The position numbers and the translations under genes were made by a program. Below the pieces are notes generated by a model. It was not told the origin of the DNA, did no database searches, and saw only the letters and a list, made by a program, of their open reading frames with translations. This document shows, piece after piece, positions 1-5,500 of a stretch of 8,738 nt of DNA. Positions within the stretch are counted from its first letter, which is position 1. The number at the start of each line of letters is the position of its first letter. Origin of the DNA: Pseudomonadota bacterium (lineage in GTDB: Bacteria; Pseudomonadota; Alphaproteobacteria; Sphingomonadales; Sphingomonadaceae); the NCBI GenBank assembly GCA_030271595.1, contig JARXKO010000054.1, positions 1-8,738 on the forward strand, given 5' to 3'.

Positions 1-477
1 GCGGTCGCCGGCTTCGCTCTGGGCGGCGGCTGCGAAGTGGCGATGATGGCCGATTTCATCATCGCCGCGGACAGCGCCAAGTTCGGCCAGCCGGAGGTCA
101 AGCTGGGCGTGACGCCGGGCATGGGCGGGTCGCAGCGGCTGACCCGCGCGGTGGGCAAGGCCAAGGCGATGGAAATGTGCCTGACCGGCCGGATGATGGG
201 CGCCGAAGAGGCTGAACGTTCGGGACTGGTCGCGCGGGTCGTTCCAGCGGCCGATCTGCTCGACGAAGCGATGAAGACCGCAGCGACGATCGCGGCGATG
301 GCCCCGCTGGCGGCGATCGCGACCAAGGAAATGGTCAATGCCGCGTTCGAGATGAATTTGGCCCAGGGCATCAACTTCGAGCGCCGGCTATTTCACGGCC
401 TGTTCGGCACCGAGGATCAGAAAGAAGGCATGGCGGCATTTGTCGAGAAGCGTCCCGGCAAATGGAGTGGGAAGTAA
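1..477 (+). CDS. Enoyl-CoA hydratase, 3' part (5' end outside window)
   Basis: The visible 158 residues are the C-terminal part of a crotonase-fold enoyl-CoA hydratase, which adds water to 2-enoyl-CoA in the cytoplasm. The reading frame is open from base 1, so the start lies upstream. The oxyanion-hole/active-site stretch ALGGGCE is at visible residues 6-12 and FGQPE at 28-32. The two glutamates (visible residues 12 and 32) are 20 residues apart, the spacing of the catalytic Glu144/Glu164 pair of rat mitochondrial hydratase. This argues for a true hydratase rather than a 3-hydroxyisobutyryl-CoA hydrolase. The [14 protein letters not shown] segment and the C-terminal FVEKR...W end are also typical of short-chain hydratases. 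It is followed 106 bp downstream by mmsB, so the likely substrate is methacrylyl-CoA in valine breakdown. That substrate is inferred from context only; general fatty-acid beta-oxidation is the alternative. Confidence 0.93.
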   Translation, partial: AVAGFALGGGCEVAMMADFIIAADSAKFGQPEVKLGVTPGMGGSQRLTRAVGKAKAMEMCLTGRMMGAEEAERSGLVARVVPAADLLDEAMKTAATIAAMAPLAAIATKEMVNAAFEMNLAQGINFERRLFHGLFGTEDQKEGMAAFVEKRPGKWSGK

Positions 478-479
478 GT

Positions 480-574
480 CCCCCTCCCGCTTGCGGGAGG
501 GGTTAGGGGTGGGCATGTGATTCTTTCGCTCGCGGACAGGCCCACCCCCGGCCCCTCCCGCAAGCGGGAGGGGG
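480..574. repeat. 95-bp intergenic inverted repeat made of two nested palindromes
   Basis: The arms 480-518 and 536-574 pair over 39 positions with four mismatches, around a 17-nt centre. Two of the mismatches (503/551 and 504/550) would be G-U pairs in RNA. Each arm begins with its own palindrome, a 10-bp stem CCCCTCCCGC/GCGGGAGGGG with a 2-nt loop (481-502 and 552-573). It fills nearly the whole gap between the hydratase stop and mmsB. It looks like an interspersed palindromic element of the kind I recall from alphaproteobacterial genomes. A transcript would form a very strong hairpin, so it may attenuate, terminate or stabilise the message. There is no T-tract, so a classic intrinsic terminator is not shown. 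Confidence 0.88.
566..571 (+). promoter_or_regulatory. mmsB ribosome binding site embedded in the repeat
   Basis: GGGAGG lies 12 nt before the mmsB ATG and is the best Shine-Dalgarno match there. It forms part of the final stem of the inverted repeat, so in an RNA copy it would be base-paired. The match is seen in the sequence; sequestration is inferred. Confidence 0.5.
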
Positions 575-583
575 GAATTTGAA

Positions 584-1465
584 ATGAAAATCGCCTTCAT
601 CGGACTTGGCAATATGGGCGGCGGGATGGCCGCAAACCTGGTCAAGGCCGGGCACGAGGTGACCGCCTTCGACCTCGCCGAGCCGGCGATCGAGCGGGCG
701 CGCGGCAATGGTTGCGCGATCGCCACCAGTGCGGCCGAAGCGGTGGCGGGCGCTGAAGCGGTGGTCACCATGCTCCCGGCGGGCAAGCATGTCGCCGGGG
801 TCTATGCCGACAGCATCATCGGCACGGCCCCGCCAGCGGCGATCCTGATCGATTGTTCGACCATTGACGTTGCCACCGCGCGCCAGGTCGAGGACGTCGC
901 CGGTGCGGCCGGCTACACCATGGTCGATGCCCCGGTGTCGGGCGGGATCGCCGCGGCGGACGCGGGGACGCTGACCTTCATGGTCGGCGGCGGCGCCGCG
1001 GGGTTCGAACGCGCCCGCCCCATCCTCGAGGCCATGGGTAAAGCGGTCATCCACGCTGGGCAGGCCGGCGCCGGCCAGGCCGCCAAGATTTGCAACAATA
1101 TGCTGCTCGGCGCGACGATGGTCGCGACTTGCGAAGCTTTCGGCCTTGCCCGCAAGCTCGGGCTCGACCTCCAGACCTTTTACGACATTTCCTCCAAAGC
1201 CAGCGGCCAAAGCTGGTCGATGACCTCTTATTGCCCGGTTCCGGGGGTCGGCCCCGACACGCCCGCCGACCGCAATTACGAGGGCGGGTTCGCCGCCGCC
1301 TTGATGCTCAAGGACCTCAAGCTGGCGATGGATGCGGCCAGGGAAGCCGGCGCTTTCGTGCCGATGGGCGACGAAGCCGAGGAACTGTTCGAACGGTTCG
1401 TCAATTCTGGCAACGGCAATAAGGATTTTTCCGGGATCATCCGGATGATCGAGGAGCAGCATTGA
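584..1465 (+). CDS. mmsB: 3-hydroxyisobutyrate dehydrogenase
   Basis: This 293-residue protein belongs to the beta-hydroxyacid dehydrogenase family. It oxidises 3-hydroxyisobutyrate to methylmalonate semialdehyde with NAD+ in valine catabolism. The N-terminal Rossmann fold carries GLGNMG at residues 7-12. The substrate-binding signature DAPVSGG is at 115-121. The catalytic lysine is K168 in AGQAAKICNN, with N172 four residues on, as in the family. The length is the usual one. The start is the ATG at 584; the strongest upstream Shine-Dalgarno is inside the preceding repeat. The neighbouring enoyl-CoA hydratase supports the valine-pathway role over tartronate semialdehyde reductase, the main alternative in this family. 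The stop is only 2 bp before the likely ATG of the cytochrome c gene, so the two may share a message. Confidence 0.93.
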   Translation: MKIAFIGLGNMGGGMAANLVKAGHEVTAFDLAEPAIERARGNGCAIATSAAEAVAGAEAVVTMLPAGKHVAGVYADSIIGTAPPAAILIDCSTIDVATARQVEDVAGAAGYTMVDAPVSGGIAAADAGTLTFMVGGGAAGFERARPILEAMGKAVIHAGQAGAGQAAKICNNMLLGATMVATCEAFGLARKLGLDLQTFYDISSKASGQSWSMTSYCPVPGVGPDTPADRNYEGGFAAALMLKDLKLAMDAAREAGAFVPMGDEAEELFERFVNSGNGNKDFSGIIRMIEEQH

Positions 1466-1467
1466 GC

Positions 1468-1971
1468 ATGCGTAAAACAATCGTCGCCGCAGCCGCGGTC
1501 ATCGCGCTCGTCGCTTGTTCGAAGCAGAACCAGACGCGAGTCAGTGCGCCGGCGCCGGCATCCGCGACGGTCAGCGGTGCCAAGGCGAAGTCGGTCATGC
1601 ACGAACGCAGCGACGGCATGAAAAAAGTCGGCAAAGCGATGAAGATACTGGGGGCCCAGATCAAATCGGGTGCGCCCGACATGACGGCGGTCAAGGCCGC
1701 CGCGGCGGCGATGGACGGCCTCGCCAGGAAATCCTCGGCCTGGTTTCCGGCCGGCACCGGGCCCGACGCCGGCAAAACCAGGGCTAAAGCGGAGATCTGG
1801 CTCAAGCCCCAGGATTTTGCCGCCAAGGTAAAGGGATTCCAGACCGCCGCCGCCAATTTCAACGCCGCGGCCCAAACCGGCAATGCGGCGACCGCGACCG
1901 CGAGCCTCGGCGAACTCGGCAAGAGCTGCAAGGCGTGCCACGACAATTACCGCTCGGATGAGCACCGCTGA
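1468..1971 (+). CDS. Class II (c'/c556-type) cytochrome c, predicted lipoprotein
   Basis: This is a 167-residue predicted periplasmic c-type cytochrome. A short signal peptide ends in the lipobox LVAC (residues 14-17), so C17 should be lipidated. S18 at position +2 would favour outer-membrane sorting by the E. coli rule. An Ala/Pro-rich linker follows (about 24-36). The single haem site CKACH (154-158) lies near the C-terminus, as in class II four-helix-bundle cytochromes. The first helix contains an R...M pattern (R47, M51) resembling the c556 type, so M51 is a candidate sixth ligand by inference. I chose the ATG at 1468. A TTG at 1462, overlapping the mmsB stop, is 5 nt from the AGGAG at 1452-1456 and would add two residues. 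The stop overlaps the next ATG by one base (TGATG), which indicates coupling to the membrane cytochrome b. Its redox partners are not known from sequence. Confidence 0.85.
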   Translation: MRKTIVAAAAVIALVACSKQNQTRVSAPAPASATVSGAKAKSVMHERSDGMKKVGKAMKILGAQIKSGAPDMTAVKAAAAAMDGLARKSSAWFPAGTGPDAGKTRAKAEIWLKPQDFAAKVKGFQTAAANFNAAAQTGNAATATASLGELGKSCKACHDNYRSDEHR

Positions 1972-2639
1972 TGAGCGAACCGGTCAAGGTGGCCGTGTGG
2001 GACGTCCCGATCCGGCTGTTCCACTGGCTGCTCGTCGGCTTGATCGGATTCAGCTTCTACGCGGTCAAGAGCGGCCACGTCGTCTGGCACATCTATTCCG
2101 GTCTGGCGATTTTGAGTCTGCTCATCTTCCGCCTGCTGTGGGGACTTGTCGGAAGTTCGACCGCACGTTTCGCCACGTTCGTTGCGGGGCCCGAGCGGGT
2201 GCTCGGCTACCTGCGCGACAAGTCGAGCTGGGCGGCCGCGGGCCACTCGCCGCTCGGCGCGCTCAGCGTGCTGGCATTGCTCGGTGCCTTGCTGGTGCAA
2301 GTCGGGCTGGGCCTGTTCGCGGTCGATGAAGATGGCCTCAACGAAGGGCCGCTGGCGCATTTCATCAGCGTCGACAAAGCGGACTTGATGCGCGGTATCC
2401 ACGGCGCGTGGTTCTTCGTCGTCGCGGCACTGATCGTCCTGCACGTCGGCGCGATCGTCTATTACCGGCTGTTCCAGAAGCAAAAGCTGACCAAGGCGAT
2501 GATCACCGGACGCAAGGCACTGGAACCGGGGGTGGCGCCAATGCGGCCCGGGAAGTGGTGGGTGGCAGTCATTTGCCTGATCGCCGGAATCGCCGTCACT
2601 CGCTGGATAATCGCCGGTGTGCCGCCCTTCGGGGGTTGA
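1971..2639 (+). CDS. Cytochrome b561-like membrane protein
   Basis: This 222-residue inner-membrane protein of the bacterial cytochrome b561 / hydrogenase b-type cytochrome family passes electrons through bound haem. Hydrophobic helices lie at about 17-32, 40-60, 94-117, 143-165 and 196-216. Histidines suited to haem binding are H18 in the early RLFHW motif, H40, H144 and H158. A further H92 sits in the GHSPLG motif that opens the third helix. The gene starts one base inside the stop of the upstream cytochrome c gene. The pair probably forms a membrane b-haem plus lipid-anchored c-haem relay in the periplasm. That coupling is inferred from the overlap. The electron donor (quinol, superoxide or other) cannot be read from the sequence. 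Confidence 0.87.
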   Translation: MSEPVKVAVWDVPIRLFHWLLVGLIGFSFYAVKSGHVVWHIYSGLAILSLLIFRLLWGLVGSSTARFATFVAGPERVLGYLRDKSSWAAAGHSPLGALSVLALLGALLVQVGLGLFAVDEDGLNEGPLAHFISVDKADLMRGIHGAWFFVVAALIVLHVGAIVYYRLFQKQKLTKAMITGRKALEPGVAPMRPGKWWVAVICLIAGIAVTRWIIAGVPPFGG

Positions 2640-2670
2640 TCGGAAGGCCGCGCGGGACCACATCGCGGGG

Positions 2671-3243
2671 ATGCTCATGCACACCGAACAGACGCCCAAC
2701 CCGGCGACTCGCAAGTTCCTGCCCGGCCAGCCGGTGATGGAATCAGGAACGCGCGACTTTCCCGATGCCGGCAGCGCCGCCGCCTCGCCGCTCGCCGCGG
2801 CCCTGTTCGACAGCGGCCAGGTCGAGGGTGTGTTCTTCGGCCGGGACTTCATTTCGGTGACCGCCGGCGCCGGCGTGTCATGGGGCGATCTCGAGCCGCT
2901 GGTGCTCGAAACTTTGCTCGACCATTTCGTCAGCGGAGCGCCGCTGTTCGCGGCGGGGAGCGCCGATGGCATCCTCGTTGGCGAGCAAGCCGGAATCGAC
3001 GACGACCCCGCCGATGCCGAGATCATCGACCAGATCAAGGAGCTGATCGAAACGCGGGTCCGCCCGGCGGTCGCCCAGGACGGCGGCGACATCGTCTATC
3101 GCGGCTACAAATCGGGCACGCTGTTCCTCGCGATGCAAGGCGCCTGCGCCGGTTGCCCGTCCTCGGCGTTGACGCTCAAGCGCGGGATCGAGGGGCTGAT
3201 CAAACATTATGTCCCCGAGGTCGAAAACGTCGAAGCGATCTAG
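2671..3243 (+). CDS. nfuA: NifU-domain Fe-S cluster carrier (Nfu type)
   Basis: This 190-residue cytoplasmic protein carries Fe-S clusters from the assembly machinery to target enzymes. The N-terminal Nfu_N domain (about 1-88) opens with the family hallmark TEQTPNPATRKFLPG. The C-terminal NifU-like domain (about 120-190) contains the cluster-binding CAGC motif at C159 and C162. I chose the ATG at 2671 because family members begin M-x-x-x-T-E-x-T-P-N-P. The ATG at 2677 is only two codons later and has a better-spaced GGGG, so it cannot be excluded. The frame extends upstream to a GTG at 2617 inside the cytochrome b gene, but that extension is not part of the family. It is 31 bp after the cytochrome b gene and 53 bp before tsaB. 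MiaB, further downstream, is a plausible Fe-S client. The symbol follows the bacterial type; the protein resembles mitochondrial-type Nfu1 more than E. coli NfuA. Confidence 0.92.
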   Translation: MLMHTEQTPNPATRKFLPGQPVMESGTRDFPDAGSAAASPLAAALFDSGQVEGVFFGRDFISVTAGAGVSWGDLEPLVLETLLDHFVSGAPLFAAGSADGILVGEQAGIDDDPADAEIIDQIKELIETRVRPAVAQDGGDIVYRGYKSGTLFLAMQGACAGCPSSALTLKRGIEGLIKHYVPEVENVEAI

Positions 3244-3296
3244 GATTTAGCTGGGGCTTGCGGCGCGCTGCCGCTTGTGACCACAATCGCACCGTC

Positions 3297-3905
3297 ATGA
3301 TCCTCGCGTTCGACACGTCGAGTTCGGCCTGCACCGCCGCCGTGTTCGACGGCGACGGCAACTGCCTGTCGAGCAGCGATGAAATCATCGGCCGCGGCCA
3401 CAGCGAACGGCTGGTGCCGCTGCTCGAGCAGCTGCTCGATGGGCGCCGGCCCGACCACATATTGGTCGGCATCGGGCCCGGCAGCTTTACCGGCATTCGC
3501 GTCGGCGTGGCCGCAGCGCATGGTCTTGCGATCGGGTGGAACGCGAGCGTCAGCGGCATCTCCTCGCTCGCCCTGATCGCGGCTGGAAGCGGCAGCGACG
3601 GGGCGGTCGCGGCGGCGGTGCTTGGCGGCCACGGCGAAATTTTCATCCAGCAATTCGACGGGGCGACCAGCGAGCCAATTGGCGCGCTCATCAATTCGAG
3701 CCCCGCCGACGCGGCGCACAGCATCTCGGCGCCACTGGTGCTTGGCTCGGGCGCGGCAGCGCTGGTCGCGGCGCGCGGCAGCGGCAAAGCGCGCGAGGCC
3801 TGGCCCTCGGCGCGCCATGCCCTGCTCGTGCCCGAGGCCCTGCGCTCGCTCGATCCCCGGCCGCTCTATGCCCGGGCGCCAGACGCCAAGGCCGCGGCCG
3901 CCTGA
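3297..3905 (+). CDS. tsaB: tRNA threonylcarbamoyladenosine biosynthesis protein TsaB
   Basis: This 202-residue protein is an inactive paralogue of the TsaD kinase-like fold. It scaffolds TsaD and TsaE for t6A formation at position 37 of ANN-decoding tRNAs. Evidence is the N-terminal ILAFDTSSSACTAAV strand-turn (residues 2-16), RGHSERLVPLLEQLL (33-47) and the near-invariant GPGSFTGIRVG (60-70). It is slightly shorter than usual, with a small Ala-rich C-terminal part, as in many alphaproteobacteria. The ATG at 3297 is the natural family start, although I see no good Shine-Dalgarno before it. A short GCGGC/GCCGC stem (3260-3274) lies in the 53-bp gap upstream. The stop overlaps the rimI start (TGATG). 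The tsaB-rimI pairing is a common bacterial arrangement. Confidence 0.95.
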   Translation: MILAFDTSSSACTAAVFDGDGNCLSSSDEIIGRGHSERLVPLLEQLLDGRRPDHILVGIGPGSFTGIRVGVAAAHGLAIGWNASVSGISSLALIAAGSGSDGAVAAAVLGGHGEIFIQQFDGATSEPIGALINSSPADAAHSISAPLVLGSGAAALVAARGSGKAREAWPSARHALLVPEALRSLDPRPLYARAPDAKAAAA

Positions 3906-4402
3906 TGGCGAGCCCTGCTCCCCGCCACCACTATCGCATCGAACGCGGCACCGCCGACGATCTCGATTCGGTCATGATTGTCATGGAAGCAGCGTTCGGC
4001 GACCGCTTCGGCGAGGCGTGGACGCGCTCGCAATGTTCGGGAATCCTGCCGATGGGCGGGATCAGCCTGGCGCTCGCCCGCGATCCCGAGCGCCTGGATG
4101 TCGCCGGCTTTGCCCTTGCGCGGACCATCGCCGACGAAGCCGAACTGCTGCTGCTCGCGGTCGCGCCCGACCATCAACGCCGCGGTATCGGCCTGCAATT
4201 GCTCGGCGATTTCATGGACCGGGCGCGGGCATTTGGAGCGTCGAAGCTGCACCTCGAGGTACGCGCCGGCAATCCGGCGATCGCCATGTACCGCGCCGCG
4301 GGATTCGAGCCGGTCGGCCGGCGGCGCAATTATTATCAAGGCGCCGACGGCAAGCGCTGCGACGCACTGACCTTCGCGCTCGATCTCGCCGAACCCGATT
4401 GA
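3905..4402 (+). CDS. rimI: RimI-type ribosomal protein N-acetyltransferase
   Basis: This 165-residue GNAT-fold enzyme should transfer acetyl from acetyl-CoA to the N-terminal alanine of ribosomal protein S18. The acetyl-CoA loop QRRGIG is at 91-96 in motif A, after the strand ELLLLAV. Motif B reads LEVRAGN (117-123), then Y129, GF (133-134) and RRRNYY (139-144), the RimI signature. E118 and Y129 match the E. coli catalytic pair E103/Y115, but the spacing is 11 instead of 12 residues, a one-residue shorter turn. The gene starts on the last base of the tsaB stop, so the two should be co-translated. A different protein N-acetyltransferase target is possible, as sequence alone does not fix the substrate. 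Confidence 0.9.
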   Translation: MASPAPRHHYRIERGTADDLDSVMIVMEAAFGDRFGEAWTRSQCSGILPMGGISLALARDPERLDVAGFALARTIADEAELLLLAVAPDHQRRGIGLQLLGDFMDRARAFGASKLHLEVRAGNPAIAMYRAAGFEPVGRRRNYYQGADGKRCDALTFALDLAEPD

Positions 4403-4409
4403 GGTCCCA

Positions 4410-4439
4410 GACCCGCCCTCAAGCCGTGTTGCGCGGGTC
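4410..4439. terminator. Possible weak terminator hairpin after rimI
   Basis: GACCCGC (4410-4416) and GCGGGTC (4433-4439) form a 7-bp inverted repeat with a 16-nt loop, starting 7 nt after the rimI stop. There is no following T-tract, so this could be a Rho-dependent end, an mRNA-stabilising hairpin, or chance in GC-rich DNA. Confidence 0.3.
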
Positions 4440-4464
4440 AGGCACAAGGATTAGGGAAGCAAAA

Positions 4465-4482
4465 CGTGCGGATATCCGCACG
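4465..4482. promoter_or_regulatory. 18-bp perfect palindrome upstream of mucR, candidate operator
   Basis: CGTGCGGATATCCGCACG equals its own reverse complement over all 18 bases, centred on GATATC, and ends 30 bp before the mucR ATG. A palindrome without a spacer suits a dimeric DNA-binding protein better than an RNA hairpin. It sits where a repressor would block transcription of mucR. The palindrome is directly seen; which protein binds it, including MucR itself, is not known. Confidence 0.5.
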
Positions 4483-4512
4483 GGTCTCTGCTCTTATTCG
4501 GGAATAGCCAAG

Positions 4513-4932
4513 ATGGCCGACAATCAAGGCGACGACGACACCCTGTTGACACTCACCGCGGATATTGTTGCTGCTCATGTCAGCAACAATAGCGTCGCGG
4601 TCAACGACTTGCCCAACCTCATCCAGAATGTTCACGGCGCGCTTGCGGGAATTGCCGGTGCCGGTTCGGCGGCCGACGTCAAGCTCGAACCCGCGGTTTC
4701 GGTCCGCGCGTCGATCAAGCCCGACTATATCGTGTGCCTCGAGGACGGCAAGAAACTGAAGATGCTCAAGCGGCATCTGATGACCCATTACAACATGACC
4801 CCCGACGATTATCGCCGCAAATGGGGCCTCAACGCCGATTATCCGATGGTCGCGCCCAATTACGCCGAACAGCGGCGCGTGCTGGCCAAGTCGATCGGGC
4901 TCGGCACCAAGCGCCGCCGCACGCGCAAGTGA
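4513..4932 (+). CDS. mucR: MucR/Ros-family zinc-finger transcriptional regulator
   Basis: This 139-residue DNA-binding protein belongs to the Ros/MucR family, alphaproteobacterial global regulators that act like H-NS by binding AT-rich DNA and oligomerising. The N-terminal helical region (about 10-48, with the conserved AAHVSNN...DLPNLI) is the oligomerisation part. The finger region spans about 72-110: C75, D78, H88 and H92 are the candidate zinc ligands, followed by YNMTPDDYRRKWGL (93-106). An Asp replaces the second Cys of Ros, a variant known in this family. A basic tail (KRRRTRK) ends the protein. The start ATG has GGGA 9 nt upstream. The gene stands apart, with a 110-bp leader containing an 18-bp palindrome, so it probably has its own promoter. 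In this family targets often include exopolysaccharide, motility and cell-cycle genes; the targets here are unknown. The 5' coding region has unusual codon use and a stem-loop (4555-4601). Confidence 0.93.
   Translation: MADNQGDDDTLLTLTADIVAAHVSNNSVAVNDLPNLIQNVHGALAGIAGAGSAADVKLEPAVSVRASIKPDYIVCLEDGKKLKMLKRHLMTHYNMTPDDYRRKWGLNADYPMVAPNYAEQRRVLAKSIGLGTKRRRTRK
4555..4601 (+). repeat. Intragenic 17-bp stem-loop in the mucR 5' coding region
   Basis: Perfect 11-bp arms at 4563-4573 (TATTGTTGCTG) and 4581-4591 (CAGCAACAATA) enclose a 7-nt loop. Outside them ACCGCG (4555-4560) pairs with CGCGGT (4596-4601), leaving a 2-nt/4-nt internal loop. In all, 17 pairs lie within 47 nt, at codons 15-30 of mucR. 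The left arm and loop contain six successive T-ending codons (GAT ATT GTT GCT GCT CAT), against the strong G/C third-position preference of the surrounding genes. It could be an mRNA structure controlling translation or decay, or a DNA site bound by a regulator. Both roles are inferred. Confidence 0.6.
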
Positions 4933-4942
4933 CAAGCTGAGG

Positions 4943-5031
4943 CCGTCATCCTGATCTCGGATCAGTCATCCAAGTCGGTAGGGCTGCTTTTGCCTGCCCC
5001 AATCGATGCTGAATCAGGTGCAGCATGACGG
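4943..5031. repeat. Degenerate 89-bp inverted-repeat element between mucR and fur
   Basis: The ends CCGTCAT (4943-4949) and ATGACGG (5025-5031) are perfect inverted repeats. Inside them the arms continue imperfectly for about 20 more bases, with matching CTG, GAT, CAG and ATC blocks interrupted by small gaps. The left arm also contains its own palindrome, CTGATC-TCG-GATCAG (4951-4965). It resembles, in decayed form, a repeat beginning CGTCATCCTGA and ending GCATGACG that I recall as common in sphingomonad intergenic DNA. It occupies most of the 141-bp gap, which holds no gene. It may act as a terminator for mucR. Confidence 0.7.
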
Positions 5032-5038
5032 TTCGCCT

Positions 5039-5067
5039 TTGACCCGCACCACGGCGATGCCTACCCT
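5039..5067 (+). promoter_or_regulatory. Candidate sigma70-type promoter of fur
   Basis: TTGACC (5039-5044) matches the -35 consensus at five of six bases. After 17 bp comes TACCCT (5062-5067), a weak -10. It lies just beyond the repeat element. Transcription would begin about at the fur ATG (5074), giving an mRNA with little or no leader. Moderate support only, because the -10 is poor. Confidence 0.4.
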
Positions 5068-5073
5068 GTAGTC

Positions 5074-5496
5074 ATGACCCGCAAGATCGATATCGAACAA
5101 TTGTGCGCCGACAAGGGGCTACGCATCACCGAGCAGCGCAAGACCATCGCCAAGGTGCTTGGCGACAGCGAGGACCATCCCGACGTCGAAACCCTCCATT
5201 CGCGAGCGGCTGCGATCGACCCTAATATTTCGATCGCCACCGTCTACCGGACGGTGCGGCTGTTCGAGGAAGCGGGGATCCTCGAGCGTCACGAATTCGG
5301 CGACGGCCGCTCGCGCTACGAAGCGGTGTCCGAAAGCCACCACGACCATCTGATCGATGTCGAAACCGGCAAGGTCATCGAATTCGCCGATGACGAGCTC
5401 GAGCTGCTTCAGAAGCGCATCGCCGAGCGGCTCGGCTTCCGCCTCGTCGACCATCGGATGGAGCTGTACGGCGTCGCCCTCGACCGCGAGCGCTGA
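5074..5496 (+). CDS. fur: Fur-family metal-responsive repressor (Fur/Mur type)
   Basis: This 140-residue dimeric regulator binds DNA when loaded with Fe(II) or Mn(II) and controls metal uptake and storage genes. The winged-helix DNA-binding domain covers about 1-85, with GLRITEQR (15-22) and the recognition segment SIATVYRTVRLFEEAGI (53-69). The metal-binding dimerisation domain has the HHDH motif (89-92), E103, E110 and H127, with H35 and E83 as hinge-site ligands. The CxxC that binds structural zinc in E. coli Fur is replaced by D95...T98, and the Cys/His-rich tail is absent. Only one cysteine, C11, remains. This is usual in alphaproteobacteria, where such proteins can sense manganese (Mur) rather than iron, so the metal is open. 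No Shine-Dalgarno is seen before the ATG, and a candidate promoter would give a leaderless message. plsC follows after 4 bp, so the two are probably co-transcribed. Confidence 0.94.
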   Translation: MTRKIDIEQLCADKGLRITEQRKTIAKVLGDSEDHPDVETLHSRAAAIDPNISIATVYRTVRLFEEAGILERHEFGDGRSRYEAVSESHHDHLIDVETGKVIEFADDELELLQKRIAERLGFRLVDHRMELYGVALDRER

Positions 5497-5500
5497 TCGG

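Noticed and set aside
388..786. Minus-strand frame across the 480-574 repeat
   Set aside because: Its apparent Pro/Arg/Lys-rich peptide is simply translation of the palindromic repeat, a frequent annotation artefact.
1947..3092. 381-codon open frame on the minus strand over the cytochrome b and nfuA genes
   Set aside because: It covers two well-supported genes and has low-complexity composition with no conserved motif.
3260..3274. GCGGC/GCCGC stem before tsaB as a terminator
   Set aside because: Only 5 bp with no T-tract; too likely by chance in this composition, and nfuA and tsaB appear to be in one operon.
2880..3296. Upstream extension of the tsaB frame through nfuA
   Set aside because: The extension is Arg-rich, overlaps the NifU domain coding region, and TsaB homologues begin at the ILAFDTS segment.
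4495..4506. TATTC-GG-GAATA inverted repeat over the mucR ribosome binding region
   Set aside because: Arms of only 5 bp; possibly relevant to mucR translation, but not strong enough to report as a feature.
3622..4512. Upstream extension of the mucR frame through tsaB and rimI
   Set aside because: It is an out-of-frame reading of two recognised genes. MucR proteins start close to the ATG at 4513, which has a Shine-Dalgarno-like GGGA.
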